Shown here piece after piece: positions 26,930 through 41,900 of a stretch of DNA of 64,000 nt. Every line of letters begins with the position of its first letter. Position 1 is the first letter of the stretch. The notes under the pieces are model-generated. The model did no database searches, was not told where the DNA came from, and saw nothing but the letters and a program-made list of their open reading frames with translations. Location: assembly GCA_963920705.1 (NCBI GenBank), contig OY987236.1:11146190-11210189 (forward strand), in the 5' to 3' direction. The stretch is from Odiellus spinosus. Lineage: Eukaryota; Arthropoda; Arachnida; Opiliones; Phalangiidae. A program made the translations under genes and the position numbers.

Positions 26930-29900
26930 ATGGGTAAACGTCAGAGGAGCGGATTGCCCGCTACGGTAGTGACGGGAACTGGAAATAAGCCAATACAATC
27001 CGCGCATGCTCCGTCGACTCGTTTCAAAATGTCGGCAGCGGCGTATCTCCTGTGTTTAACAAGCGACGGTGGAATTCCATTATTTTCCAGGAAAGCGGGT
27101 GATTTAAAAGCCGTAAGTTGTTAATTTACGTTCCTAAAGGTTTGATTTATGTTTGGAAGATTTTGGGTTTTAATTAATATTAATCTGTAGCGTAAATATA
27201 CGATCGGCTGTAATTATAGGCGATTGCCAATAGCTAAGCCTCGGCTATTTTCATAGGCGTTTTAGATATACTGTTACGCATGGCTTCACAGCTGACTCGG
27301 AAAAGGTTCAGCAGCCTATCTAGGGATAGAGAACCTGTTTTTGTATAATTTTACAAACGTAGATGTAACTATATTATATCTAAGGTTCTATAAGCTTTGT
27401 TTGTTGGCTTAAAATATAAAGTTTGAGAGCATTAGAAACGCGGGAAATCAAAATGTTTTGCGCCTCCATTTCTTCTTAAAAAAACTAGTTTTTGTTTTTA
27501 AAACTTTGTTTATAATCTCTATCCGTATTAAAGGTCATTTAAAAGGTCATTCCAGTTACGAAAAGGGTGTATTTAACTTTATCCACCCCGGTGTTTTGCT
27601 GTTTTTTTTAGCGGTTTTGCGTTTTAAAATGGGCGAAACAGTTTTATTGAAGTGTGTCATGCCAAATTGGCAAAACACGTGGGTATTTTCGTTAGTTTGA
27701 GGGTGGAACGTGGGAGTTAATATGACATAACATATTAAACTGTTTTTTGTGAAAAAATGATAAAAACACCAGTTATTCTGTCAAATACTTTTCAATGCTA
27801 ATCCTACACTACTCTGCATGTTTATGTCTATATTTGGCCCCCAAATTTTATTTTTAATGCTGGGTCTTTACATAAGTTTATAACTTATCTAAGAAGTTTA
27901 AATTATAAACTTACACCAGGTGCTGACAACCATATTTTCATTTTTGGGGTTTTATTGAGCCTCCAATATCGACGTCACGTTTACTGTATACCCCCTCCAA
28001 ACAACCAATGGTGACGTATTTCTTTGCTCACTGACAACTTTCGAGTCTATTTGGTTCAAAAGTTGGTTCAATTTTCGATATTAATTTATTATTCTAGATT
28101 TTTGTAAAACCGGTTAACAATCCAATATCAAACATTTATAATTGAGCCCTAAAACTACTCTATCGGGGTATTAATTTCTAAGGGCGGTTACTGCATGGCG
28201 CCATTCTTATTTTTGACAACCGGTTAATTGTATTTTAAAAATAACCCCCAGCGTCGGAAATTTAACAAAAATTATATAATCAGAGATAGGAACATCACCC
28301 TAAACATTTTAAGTCAAGTGGATTTTTTTTCTTATTCCCTTAAAAGTTTGTCGTCCGTCTATAATTAGAGGAATCTTCCTTCTTGGGTATCTTGAAAGCC
28401 CAAATGTCATATCTTAGTCAAAACGTGGTTTTTATCATCCTTATATAGTTTTATCCACGCTTCATTTCATTCGATATTCGATGATTCGGTTCCTACGATT
28501 TCCTTTATCAAAATATAACATAACATTGGGTTATTATGTTCCAAATCTTATCGAAAATTAACTTTTAAATTACGACACTTCAAGGCAAGCCTTATTTCGA
28601 GTGGTTAACCACTTCCGTCAAATCTGTACACCGATTATTCCATTACTTAACTGATTATAACAGTTGATTATGGTAAATACGTACTCGGTTACGTAATACT
28701 TTTAATTCATGGCAAATAAATTCAACATATATGATTAAACGTTTTTGTATAAAATATCAAAAGTGTTAAATATAAATTTAGGGTTCGTACACAACCTGGA
28801 AAAGTCAGGGAGTTAAGAAATTGGCCCAAAAAGTCAGGGAATTTGGAAAGTGGCCCCAAAGATCAGGGAAAAGTCAAGGAATTTGAAAATAGCCCAGAGA
28901 GAATAAATAGTCAGAGAGAATAAATATTTTGGTATGTGTCAAGGAACTGTTTATATTTGGTTTACCAATCAGTTGTAATGTAATTATTATAAACTGAAAA
29001 TATTTGCCTAAAGATTCAAATTGTTTCTCATATTCTAAGTAAACTATCCTGACCCCGATGTCAAATCAAATGTGGGAATTGCCAATAGCTCGCTCGTAAG
29101 AATAAATTCACGAAAAAAATATTAAAATTGGTCAGAGAAATTATTTGGAAATGGTCAGGGAAAATCTGGAAAAGTCAGGGAAATTAACTTCCAAAATGGT
29201 ACGAACCCTCAAATTTAACCCAAAATTTAAATTTATTTAAATTCAATACAACTTTGTAACGATAATTTGAAACCTATACGTTTGTCGTAGAAGTCTTTCG
29301 TTCTAAATCGTAATTTCGTTTATATTTTACCCTTGCGCAATATTCGACAAAAGATTGTTTTGGAACCCTGGATAAAATCCTAAGATATGATTTTGCGACG
29401 TATTGGCTGTAATGGTGGGTCAAATAAGACTCCCCCTTTGCTTTTAAAGGGGACTAATTGTTGGCGACATTCACGTTTTATTTGGTATTCCCGATAATTA
29501 CCGCGTCCTGCTGTATTGAATCTCGGTTGCCTCGGGGCCATAATTTCGAGACAAGTTCTCACGCCGTTCTAGTTCAGGCTCCAAGAAGATTCACTAACCA
29601 TGATGCACCATCATGGCGCATAAAAAAAAAATCATGAATGGTCCTTATTTCCATAAATCTCGTTTATATAATTTTTAACTTATTATTCTTGAAGGGGTTC
29701 CTACGATTTTTGGGGCGTTTAGTGTCACTGCCTTTCTCGACCGGGTCATCGTCTCTCAAATGAGTCTAATATCGACCTTGTTAATAACCTCTCAATGGCA
29801 TAGACGCCAAACTTCAACACCCAATAGAATAAAATCGTTTAATTTAGTTTCTAAGGAAAAGTCAAATGCTATAAATGAAGATTTCGCTCGCTTATAAGAA

Positions 29901-32900
29901 AAACTATCGAATTAGCACGGTTAAAAGCTTAAATAATTTGATTGGCTGGTATTTACAAATATATATTCAAATACAAAATCAAACTTCAGAAAAGTTTAAT
30001 ATTCATAAAATTGGGTGCATATTGAATTAAATTCAAAAGGTGTTCTAATTTTAGTTCGTAGTTTCGCTTTAAGTATCTCCCCCCTTTCTTTATATTGCCT
30101 CTAAGCTCATGGATATATAGACATGCCTAATTATTAAAGATAAATAACCTCGAGGTTAATTTTAAAGCGAACCTTCATATTTTGGTTTCATTCCAATTTA
30201 TATTTCCTATAATATTGGTTATTTTGAACAAATATTATTATATCAAACAAAACAATATCTATATATATTTCAAAGGCTGAGAGACGGAAAAATTCCTTAC
30301 AAATCATATAGAAACTGTAAAATGTTCTTTATAAAACATCCAGGGTTGTATAAGGGGTGGAAAGCCTTTTAACCTTATACGGGCGCAAGAAAACTGAGGG
30401 ACTCTTTTAACTTTTTTAACTCAATTCATTTCCTTCGATCACTACTTGAACCCCAATAATGGTACCAAGTTTTTTAGGGTTTTTTTTCTCGAGGGGTCCG
30501 ACACTCATACATTCTCTGTACACCTGAGTTCACCGAGTTCAGCTTTGACAGTGCATTGAGTTCGAACTCTTATGAACTTGAGTTCAGCTTTGATAGTGCA
30601 AAGAGTTCAAAAATTTTGTACACCTGAGTTCGCGAGTGTCTGCCCCCTCGTTTTAAGTAATTGAAGTAACTTTACTTTAGACGTATATCCCCCCTAAAGT
30701 GATATTATACTCTATTTGGCTTTGCTGTATCTCCTCCTTTAAGCGTTGCTATCTGGCGTTCATTATGAAATATAAAAATATTAAAATATATTTTTTTCAG
30801 AACATAAGAATTAACCCAATAAAATATCAACTCGTTTTGCATATTATGGTCCCTCGGGGCCACATTCCACCAAAAAAATAAAGCTTGTTTAAATTGTACA
30901 ACACGGTTTCTATACTAAATTAAGAAAAAAGTTGTTTGCTTTTATGGTGCGATTGCAAAAAGTTGTTATAACCACAAAACACGCCAGTGTATACAAATTA
31001 CCACGTATTTCCTCGTTTATAGAATGTAATTTACTGTTTTCTAAGGATGCTTATTTTAAGATATTTTGTTATTGTTTAGAAAAAAATGACTTATGTTGGC
31101 AAATTTGCATTCCGGATCATATAGAATCTTCGGTACATACAAAGCTAAAGGTTCTTTGAAATTAAAACCAAGATATACAGGTGTCCAGTTTACTTTGTGC
31201 TGAAATTTCAATCTGATTCTGACCGTATTTGCCTGCCATATATTCATTATATATTTGAATAAAAACTTGTGAACAGGAATACGAATATCGAAAAAGCTTA
31301 AATCAGTTTTTAAAACTACTTTTATTTGCAATTAAGTTTAATATTAAATATAAATCCGCCTAGTTCATACTATACTCAAATTGACCCAATGTTTGTTAAG
31401 CCGGACATTCCGGTTTTGTAACGACCTCATTTTCCAATGTACTTTAGTTGCTTGTACACCTATAATCAGTTTTAATTTGAGCAAATACGATGTTACGCCA
31501 TTCTTATTGGTTTTATTAATCCGAAATAATAATATCTGAAAAAAAAAAATTGAATATCTGATAATAATTATTCGATTTTAACCATTTATTTCAACATTTT
31601 TTATATATACCTAATGTGAACCGATCTTTATTTACTATTTTTTATTTATCTCGGAAAATTTTCGTCTGACCTACCTGTGGGGGAATATATTTCGTAGTAT
31701 TTTTAGTCGAAATGCGCCCACTTTGAATTTAGTTTTCCTTGAGATGAGATTCCCTCTGTGCTATAAAGAAATAATTGGTTCAAAGAATCAAGTGCAGGAT
31801 GGTGCGTTATCAGTATCAGTTTTAGTGTTTATCAGGTACAAAGCTTATGATAACTTATCTATAGGGTTTGATCTCTTTAGAGATAAGCCTGTATATTAGG
31901 TTTATAGCCGCTCAAGACTTGAAAGTGTATCATTATGATTATAAAAGATGAGATCGCCCTGGGGCATTTCCTGCCCTCTTCGATAATTTTGCAAGCAACA
32001 TTTTCCAACAATATATTTAAACTGTCGATTTCGGTAAACTACGTATATAATAATGAATTTATGTACACACGCATATATTATCGTGTTTAGTAGTTTAACT
32101 ACATATTCTAGGGTGGAGTTATTTTCACAAACGTTCTGCCCGGTCTATGCTTCAAAGCTGACGATTTCGCCTTCTGTTTTAATGTTTAAATTAGGAAAAT
32201 AGTTGCGCATACTTTTAAGAGATATTCTGACATGTTTATCGGTGTAATTGGGACCATTTAAATCTTGTTTTAATGTAAATATTAGTTTTCAACCTACAAT
32301 CGATTTTCAGAGTTACAGTTTCGGCACTCAAATCTCGCAAAAGTCCAAAAATTAGCCATATATTAAAATGCAAATGGGCGTCATTTTTTTCTGCGACCTC
32401 TTAGGAATAAACTGATTGCACCAGTGGAAAGTAGAAACAAGGAAGATTAATCTTCCTTGGTAGAAAGTCCCTAGATTATTTTAAAATAATAAAATCCTGC
32501 CTCGCCACTCGAAAAAGAAAAGTATATATTCTTCTAATTGACATCGATAAGATTGGTTTGGGTTGAATTAGAAGGTTTAGTGGGTATAAAAATAGAATCA
32601 AATATATAGACCACAAGTGATTATAGATTAGTGATTATATGACTGTACGGATTCCGCGAAAATAAACAGATAAGGCGAAGTTATTAGTACCAAAAGCGTA
32701 TGATAACTTTAAGAAAACATCATCGCTTGTGTAAAGGTTAAGAAAATGAATGCTATGGTGGCGCCACCAGCCTAATTACTATGAACTAATTGCAGGATAC
32801 GTTGCTTATTAAAATCGCTACCAGAAGCCGATGAAACCCTCCTTTGAAGTCTACTACTCCCGGGTCTTGTCTAACCCTCTCTGTATGGGTTATTCTCAAA

Positions 32901-35900
32901 AGGCGCGATCCGTACGCCTCCTAACGGTAGATGTTTTCGGAGCGGGAGTTCGTCGAGCGAATATCTCTAGCAGCTTTGGAGTTCGTCCAAAAAACGTCGT
33001 CGTTTGTGGAGAGAGAGAATTTCCAATTTTCCGTAGACAGGGGGGATGAAGTAGGACCCCTTCTAACTCGTAAAATTGTGAAGTTTACCAGAAGCCGATG
33101 AAACCCTCCTTTGAAGTCTACTACTCTATGTTCCATATAGCGCTCCTCTCTGTATGGGTAAAATTCACAATTTTAGGAGATCGGAGGGGTCCTACTTCAT
33201 CCCCCCTAATACGGAAAATTGGAAATTCTCTCTCTCCACAAACCACGACGTTTTTTTGACGAACTCCAAGGCTGCTAGAGATATTCGCTCGACGAACTCC
33301 CGCTCCTAAAATATCTACCGTTAGGAGGCGTACGAATCGCTCTTTTTGAAACTAACTAATACAGAGAGGGGTAAACAAGACCCGGGAGTAATAGACTTCA
33401 AAGGAGGGTTTCATCGGCTTCTGATTTTACCCATACAGAGAGGAGCGCTATATGTAACATTGGAGTAGTAGACTTCAAAGGAGGGTTTCATCGGCTTCTG
33501 TCGCTACCTTAATTCATATAACTTTTGGCCCCAAAATCTTAAAATAATTCCAAGATTTAAATTCCTACATTTAACTATATAGGCTTGCTTTACGAAGACA
33601 GCAAACTGCAAAGGGCGGAGTAAAAGTCTTACGTCATATAACCCCCATAATGGAGGAGCGTAATTCTAAAGAGCAATACCATGACTCTCTCATTAAGGGG
33701 GATTACACATAGGTGAGAGATAGAAGCCTATGACGTTTCAAAGTTTCCCATGAGACAGTTTTCCTATAGTAATGTTTAGGCTTAACACTATAGAGCGTGC
33801 CGTCATTAATGGACGGTCCCTTATTTATCAACAGCTTATGGTACTACATCCATAATTCCAACTCTCGTAGCTAGGACGGTGGGGAATAATAGTTATATAT
33901 ATAAATCAGGTCGGTTTTTAATGTTTTTAAACAAAACGCTCCATACCCGGAGGGAGACTACAATTATTTTTGGGAGATGAGAGCTTCGGAAAAATCATTG
34001 GAATTCTATTTGTTTCCGGGTGGTTCTGCCCTTGTCTCCACCCATCACCTTCTTATCTGGCCATGGCCCCCAGTTCACGATACGCCTGGTTATCTAAATT
34101 GGCTTCGTGTTGGGAGTTTGGGACGCATTAGATCTGAACGTTCAGGGGTGAAAGTTCAAGGGTGGGGTTGGTACACCCATAGTGCTCCTCCCTCTAATCT
34201 AGAATTTCAATCGATAACAGGCGTATCAAGAGAATGCACTTTGCGATTCTCTACGGTTCGATATTATTAAGGGTCATATTGGGGTCAGTTTGAAAAAGAC
34301 CCCATTCTATAGGTATAGAATATCTACATCCATATTATTAAGTTGTTTTTTATCCGAAACATTTTAAAATATTTAAGATTTTCACGGTTGTAATTTAGAT
34401 TACCCAGGATAAAAAATAGTTTAGCTTAAAGCTAAAATCGACGTTTTGATTATCCCCCCTCATAACCTGTTTTCCGAATATTCATGTTTGAATACCTATA
34501 GATTTATTAGATTAGATTATTTTGCGAGTTGCTGTCACTACGCAAAGTACGCATGAGTTCATGCGCAGTTACGGCGATGTATCATCCCACTTTTCAGGTC
34601 TGAGATTCATTGGGTTGCCTACCTACTTTTCTATTAATTTGGTTCTCTTAACTAATGGACACCTATCTTAATAGATACACCATTATTAGTAGATTCTCGT
34701 CTTAATTCACGACCGAAACGAATCTAGGTGGCGCTGCGTCGCTGATGGCTTTGGTCGTCTGCTAAGTGTTTGATGTTGATCCCAGTCATAGCGGATTTCT
34801 ACTAACCTTGGTTCCCAGTAATAATACCAAGAATCCATTCCGGTTCCATAAGAATATGGGAGCATAGCTTTAGCCTCTGGTACCATCCTCCCAAACTTTG
34901 TAACAAAAGTTCGTCTGCAATTTTCGCTCCATTTTTATTACCCAAAATATTATGTCAAGGTCGTTAGTGGCGCGGGTTAATAATATATTGTCAGGAGCGA
35001 TTTACTCGAAAAATCGATTCGAAGCAGACGAACTTTTGCTACAAAGTTTGGGAGGATGGTTATTGAATCGCGGCCTTCCCATATTCTTATGGAACCTGAA
35101 TGGATTCTTGATAATACATTTACATGCTTTTTAAATGAACCTCTCGGGTTTTCGACAGTGACCGACAGGGCGGCGCGATGATCGTTTTCGGTCGTGAATA
35201 GAATCAGTATGGCTTGTAAAATTTTATTATTAGGATAAGGAAAATAACTTTTTTCCATTCTTTATTCATCACTCGTTCGGGAAGAAATATAATTAAATTC
35301 ATTATATTCAAAAAAGTAAATGTTTTTTTAAAGTGATGCTGTTACAGATTTTTTTCACGAGTTCCAAATATAATTTGAGTAGCATTTTATTACGGAACGA
35401 TTCAAATTCTATTTAAAAAAAATGGCAACAACATTTTTAAAAACTAAAATTAGAAACCAAAAACATGAGACCAAAGATATTCTATCTAAACCTATCCTCG
35501 CTTACTTTATATTCAAAAGAGGTACAAACAAAGGATTAGCTGGATTCCTGGAGATCATGAACTCCTCATATAAGGGCTATCGACCAATAACATTGATCCA
35601 TGCCCTTTATATGGGGAGCTCAGGATCTTCATGAATCCAGCTAAACCTATTTTGATGTTAAGTTTAATATTAGTTTGTAATTTTTTTACCGGTGGACTAC
35701 GACTATTTTAACGATAAGGAATCGATAAAAAACACTTGTTATTAGGTTGCATTCTCCTGAAATCGTATTCCAGAAAGATACTACGTCATGACGCGAAAAA
35801 ATCTTAATTTATATCTTTGACATTTTAATTTTGAATTTTTTTAAAAACACGTAGAGCCAGAGGTGTAAGATTTTGAAAATAGGTTTTTAATAGTACGAAT

Positions 35901-38900
35901 AGTTTATAAACCTATAGTAATGATGACAGCATCACTTAAAATCGAAAAAAATAATTTTGTCTTTATTGATAAAATATCTTGACCGAAATACAGATTAATT
36001 GTGATTGAAATGGTGGCACGCGTCTTGGCATATTTAATATCATAGAAAACATCTACTGTTATATCTTTACACCCCAAAGGTTTTCCGTGGTTTACGGGAA
36101 TCATTTGAAGTAAAAAAAATCTACTGATAAAGAGAGAAAGGACGGAATGAGAGAAAAAAAAAAAAATGAAAAAAAATGACTTTAACCTATATTTAATAGT
36201 TTTCTAGGATGTGTAATTTTTTAACTCAAGGCGAGATTCCAAGGTGATGTGTTTTAACTTTTCAAACATTTCCTCCTATTTATCACTTCAGGCTTTCTTC
36301 CATACAATTTGTCAAACTGTCAGACTATATTGGTTCTCTAGTGAAATTCGATAAAATTGATGTGAATTTTTAAATTTAGTTTAAAATTTAAAGAGTTCCC
36401 ATAGCATCCAAAAGTTGATGAAGACTAACTGTGCTCAAGTTAATTCTTAATTTTTATCTTCATGTTTAAATCCGTCTCTTTTCTCATTTTTTTTTTCAAC
36501 TCATATCTTGAATAGAATTAAAATAAATAAATTTATGATAATAATGTTGAACCTCATAGAGTGCATTTCATATTTATGAAAAATATTGTTTTTTATACTA
36601 TTAATAGCCCTAAATCAAAATTTTACTCTTAGTTGAAGCGTTTTTTAAGAAACTTCATTAATTAAAACTCCAAAAACCTGATAGATATATATTTTTTCCG
36701 ATTGATGATGTAGTTTGATTCTGTAACGAATTAACTGTAATTTTTATTACTTTCTGTATTAAGTACTTTCACGCAAGCGTACGCGCGAAAACAATCGTAT
36801 CACGTGCCAGAACGCGCGAGATTCAACTACAGGCCCTAATTTTTTTTAAATATTTGAGTAGGTATGTTTTTAAATTTCACAGCAAAGTAAAAATTATAAC
36901 CCGAAATGTCTTCCATAATTTTCATTGGACATTTCTCTTATTCTGTAGTAAGCAAGACACATTAGAAGAAGTGTACGTTATCGCGATTCAAGCCGATTTT
37001 GCTCAGGAAATTTATCCTTGCTAATGTTAGGTAGTTTCTTTGCATAGACATTATAAATACAATCATTTCACGCGAGCTTTTTAAAAAAACAATGCTCTGT
37101 AAAGTTTATCGTTAACTTTATTGATTGTACTAAAACGAGAGGAGTGGCCAACCTATTTTTCCCACACTACCAATTTTTGTTTTTACTCGGGTCACTAAAG
37201 GTCTCAGTCTATTATACCCACTGGTACTTGGCTGCTGGCGCACCTTACTTTTCTACTGTCTGATGCCCGCTTACCGATACGCGTCCCCTTTTTAACCGAA
37301 ATCGAAAAAATAAACGTCTATATGGTGTTCAGTCTTTTACCTTCTAAAGCATCTTGGGCCCCAGGCAATTTTGTCTTAATTAACAGAGATATTTGGATTC
37401 CATCCGTTATGGCTTACGTTCCATGGAAATCTGAAACCAAACAAAACCGAATAACCATCTCTTCTTTCTTATCTTGGAATTTCTTTTCGGAAAAAAATTA
37501 ATAGCGGCAAAATACTAGGAATTCTTTTCATGAAATAATTATCATACAGATAACTCGATGTCACTTGTAATATAAGGCAACTTGCAAGGCAAAGAAAGAA
37601 CCCCATTAAGGCTGAGGTTTCTTAGCTATGGTTATTTTGTGTTTTATCGGGTTATTAAGAATTATTTTTGGCATTTTAAGAATTCTTAGTAATTTTAAGA
37701 AACCCTGCTAAAAAAGCATCTTCCACTAATGCACGAATCCTACCTTTTGACGGTTTTTGCGAACCATTGTTCCTTCCTGTTACAAATGGTTTCTTTTTAT
37801 TGTAAATCGAAGGCAAATATTCATTCCTTCATACATTTTGATATTGTAATTTGAGTTGTACAACGTCTGGTATACTCTATCCCTTTTACAATATAGGGAA
37901 ACAGCAACTTAGAGCGTTAAGAGCCAAGGGGGAAAGAAAGCCTGACGTCATGGAACCCCCTTAGTAGGGGAGCTCTTGTAAGGGCGAATACTGTAACTCC
38001 CTTACTAAGGGGATGACACCGAGGTGAGAGATAGAAACCTCTGACGTATCAATGTCTCCCTTGTTGACTCCCTATACCATCAGAGGAATTGAATTTGGCC
38101 TTGAAAGTCTTTGCTGGTATAAAATAGTCCCTGCCCTTGCTTTACACCTTAGGTTCTCTTTAATAAATCTTAATTGTCATACCATTTACCTCTATTCACC
38201 TTAGACCTATCATTAGACGAACCATATTCCTTTGACTTTTTGACAATGGAAAGAGTGGCCAGTCGCTTTAGGGCTAAGGGTAAGGTGTCCATTGTCATCA
38301 AGAAGGAGAAGTTCATTGTAGTATTGTTTAAAAATAGACAATAGGCGAAAATACATTTCCGATGAGGCTATTCATGAATGAATTGAAAGGTATATCAGGT
38401 GCCAATTATCTCCAGAACTTGGCCATTATTTTTATTATTTTTTATTTTGTAGACAAACGGGTTATTGTTATTAAATAATAAATATGATAATTTATTTCTT
38501 TTGGAAATAATTTATTGTATGATTTTTATCGAATTTTAATTATTTAGTTCGTTCATTAACTTATAGAAGCAATATAGGCAACCCAGAAATGGTGGTAATG
38601 ACGTAATCCATAATCCCTGCCTTTCACTTTATTGCCTGTATATCAGTGGACGAAAAAGATTGATTCAGGTTTTGTTTTTCACGAGTGAATACTTATTTAT
38701 TAATGTCCCCTGCTTTTAATTAAAGTGAATATTACTTAAAAATTAAATTCCACTCCTATATCTGTTCAAAGGGAGTTGCAAAAAGTTTGGAATTGAAAAC
38801 TCCACCGCAAATTACGTCATCACTATTGTCCCGTGACTATTGTAAAGCCCACAGTTGATTCTCTCGAGTTAGTAGAATTCCCTGAATGAAATTTTGATGA

Positions 38901-41900
38901 AAGGTTGAAAGAAAGTTAGCTAGCTCAGTTAGTTAATTTTTTTTTTTATCCACGATCTTTAATTAACTCGAACTTCCTGCCTACATTCTTGGAAAATATC
39001 TTTAATCTAATTAGATTCCAGTTTTTTTCTCTCTCTCTCTTAGCTTTTAATTATATAATACAATCATTAAAACTGTACCCATAGTCATTTCTTTGGACCT
39101 TTATAATTTAAGTTTAATTTATTTAAAATTAGTAGAATCTTCGATCATTAAATCTATGAACGTAGAATTAATACAAACATAAGAAAAATACATTTTTACG
39201 GTTTAATGATATTTTTTTGGATATTATAATTCCATATCTTTAGGGCATCAATATTACTTGTCTTAAAGAGTTAGTTCGTATTTTTTCCCAAATATTATTA
39301 AGAATTTTGTAGAAATTTTGTAAAAATTAATTTTGAGAGCTTTAATTGAAAGTTTTTTTTAAAGACGGTAAAAACTGCCCAATTATAAGCTTTTTGCTTC
39401 ATAATGGTTGCCATTGGGTATGTACAGAACCTTTTACAAAAATAGCAAGTGTAAAATTCGTCCAAAAAATCTTTAATCACAATTTCTAACACTGCATATG
39501 TCGTACCGATTTTTATAAGTAACTGGTTGGTAGGTTTTTCCCGCGAGATTAATGCCGTCCCAAAGCGTTCAATAATTATAATTATTATTATTGGAGTTCT
39601 CCAAAAGTAATATCAAATAATTATCTTTAATTTGCCGAATTATCTTTCGAAAATTATAGAGTAACTAACCCTTTATATTTCTCTAACGATTTAGAATGAA
39701 TTGTGGTATATCTTCTTTCAAATAAACCTTTTTTAATTACAGGGATTATTAAAAACAAGCTCATTTTATATCTTTCTACCGATTTTATTATAATTGCCTT
39801 ACGGCCTCTTGAAAACAAATTCTTTCGACGATTGGTACCCGAATGTTAACGACCCGCTCAGTCCGCACTTGTTTCAATCCGATCATTAGGAAATCGTACA
39901 CTAACTTGTAATTAAAGGGGCATAAAAAAACTGCACCCTATTCTTAATGTCATATATAATATAATACCCGATATTTAAAACTATTAAAAAACATCTCTCT
40001 AGAATTACGAAAAAACTAGAAATGTTTAAAATTTCAATTCAAGACCTAATAAAACTTAGTTTGCCTTCCAGCCATTCAATGAAAGAGTGCGCACTCTCAA
40101 GTTCAACATTAGCGTGAATTAATTTATGAAACCCAAGTGCTGAGATGTCAGATTTTTTTCACCATCATATTCCCTCCACTATCTTCACTCCTCCCCATTA
40201 GTTCTTAGAGATAAATATTATAGCTACCTCTGATGAGCTTCTACATATACTCCATTCTCAGAACGTAGTATTATAAGAACAGTTTGGGTTGACGCGTTTT
40301 TAAGAAATTTCAACGATATATGACGTAGTTTATTTCTGGATAAAATTAATGATAATTTTGATACGAAAGGTAGGACTTTCTGGATTAAGTACTTTCACTA
40401 AAAAGACCGCGCGAAAGCAACCTTATCACGTGCCAGAACGGGCGAGAATCAATTGTAAGCTCTACAATAGCTAGGCGACCATGGTGGTGACTTAGTATTG
40501 CAGAGAAATTTTATTTTACCAACATTTTCGGTTTTATTAAACCATCTATAAGATGGTTATCATCATATCTCTTGGAACAAAACAGGTTAAAATAAAACAT
40601 TTCATGATGTAATATTTTAGTAAATTAACTTAAATGTCAGTATACCATGGACCCAATTTCTTGGCTTTATTACGAGGTCATTCAATGTCCTGGTCATAAC
40701 TTTTCTAGATCTTTAGGGTGTTGTGATGCAATTCTTAAAACTTTTTTTATATAGAAACTTTTTGTAGGTTAAAAAGTAAAAATTTATATATCTTTATTTT
40801 GTATTTTTTCTTGCAGCTTCCCTACGCTCTTATCGGCACCTTAAACGGCATAAATCTTTACGGTCGACTGCAGGGAGCGAATCTAACGAATACAGTTACC
40901 GAAGATGCCAAAATACTGTGGAGGGTCTACTACGACAGGTAAGCTTACGATGTCACTTAAGACCATTACCAGAGACTGCGAAGATCCTCCTCTGTCCAGT
41001 CTCATAGTCTAAACTAAAACTGAAACCAAGTACCCTGGCAGCTATCGAAAGATTTTTATTATCTATCTTACCTTTTGTCAATTCCAAAAAAAAAAATCTA
41101 ACTCACTTTCAAGACGTCACTCTTTAGATTATATCTAAGGTTTAACTATTTATTTCACAAGAGAAAATATAGCTAGACTTTTTTAGGAGTCGTAAACTAT
41201 TTTTATCCTTTTGTGTGTAGGGCATCTTGATTTACGATTTCTTAACTAAAATGTTTGGTTGTAAAAGAATTCGGAAAAGATTCAAGGTAGAATTTTGGGA
41301 TTTTATTGGAAATTTAGGGACCAACCTTTAAAAAAAACGGTTACAAAATTGACACTCACCCCAAAAAGGGCCCCAGTGGTTCTATAGCCTTCCTATACCC
41401 CATCGATAGACCATTTATCCTAAAGGCCCAGCAAGAAGTCAGAGATATTTTTTAAAGCATTAAAGTTCTTTGCCTTTTTTTTCATATTCAGTGTGGTCTT
41501 AATTATCGTGACAAACAACGATGGTGCCAGTGATTCTCATCTTTCGTCTCTCCTTGAGAATGTCTTTTCAGCCATGGTTCTACTGGTTGGCATTGATCGC
41601 CTGAAGCAAATAAATAATGTTGATAGATTGAAACGAGATTTGAAGGTGAGGGTTTTGTTTCTCTTTATGTCTCGCACATTTGTTGTAAGTTTGAACAAAT
41701 TAGAGTAGATTAAGTCCGCTAGCTAGTTCCTTAAAGCACCAAAGTGTTGAGGTCAGAGCCTATAGGTTAAACATCAAGGCACACTCATTGACATAGAGGG
41801 CGGCTGCGGTGACAGCAATTATGTCAATAGTTTTATCATCCATCTAATTTTTCTACATTATTATAGGCATGCTACAACTTGATCGACTATTTAATTCAAC

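Larger units (their letters stand above)
27113..40816 (+). other. 13.7-kb first intron of Fuzzy
   Basis: Begins GTAAGT after exon 1 and ends TTGCAG before exon 2, with matching phase. No convincing gene was found inside on either strand; open frames there are short and lack splice or family support. It carries many foldback and tandem elements, listed separately (28580, 28790, 30493, 32819, 33600, 34690, 35331, 36640, 37910 and 40250). Regulatory content cannot be judged from sequence alone. Confidence 0.8.

Noticed and set aside
32831-33136. Opposing 71-72-codon frames
   Set aside because: Both fall within a large foldback element.
34952-35258. Opposing open frames of 60 and 93 codons
   Set aside because: Created by the inverted arms of the 34690-35210 foldback.
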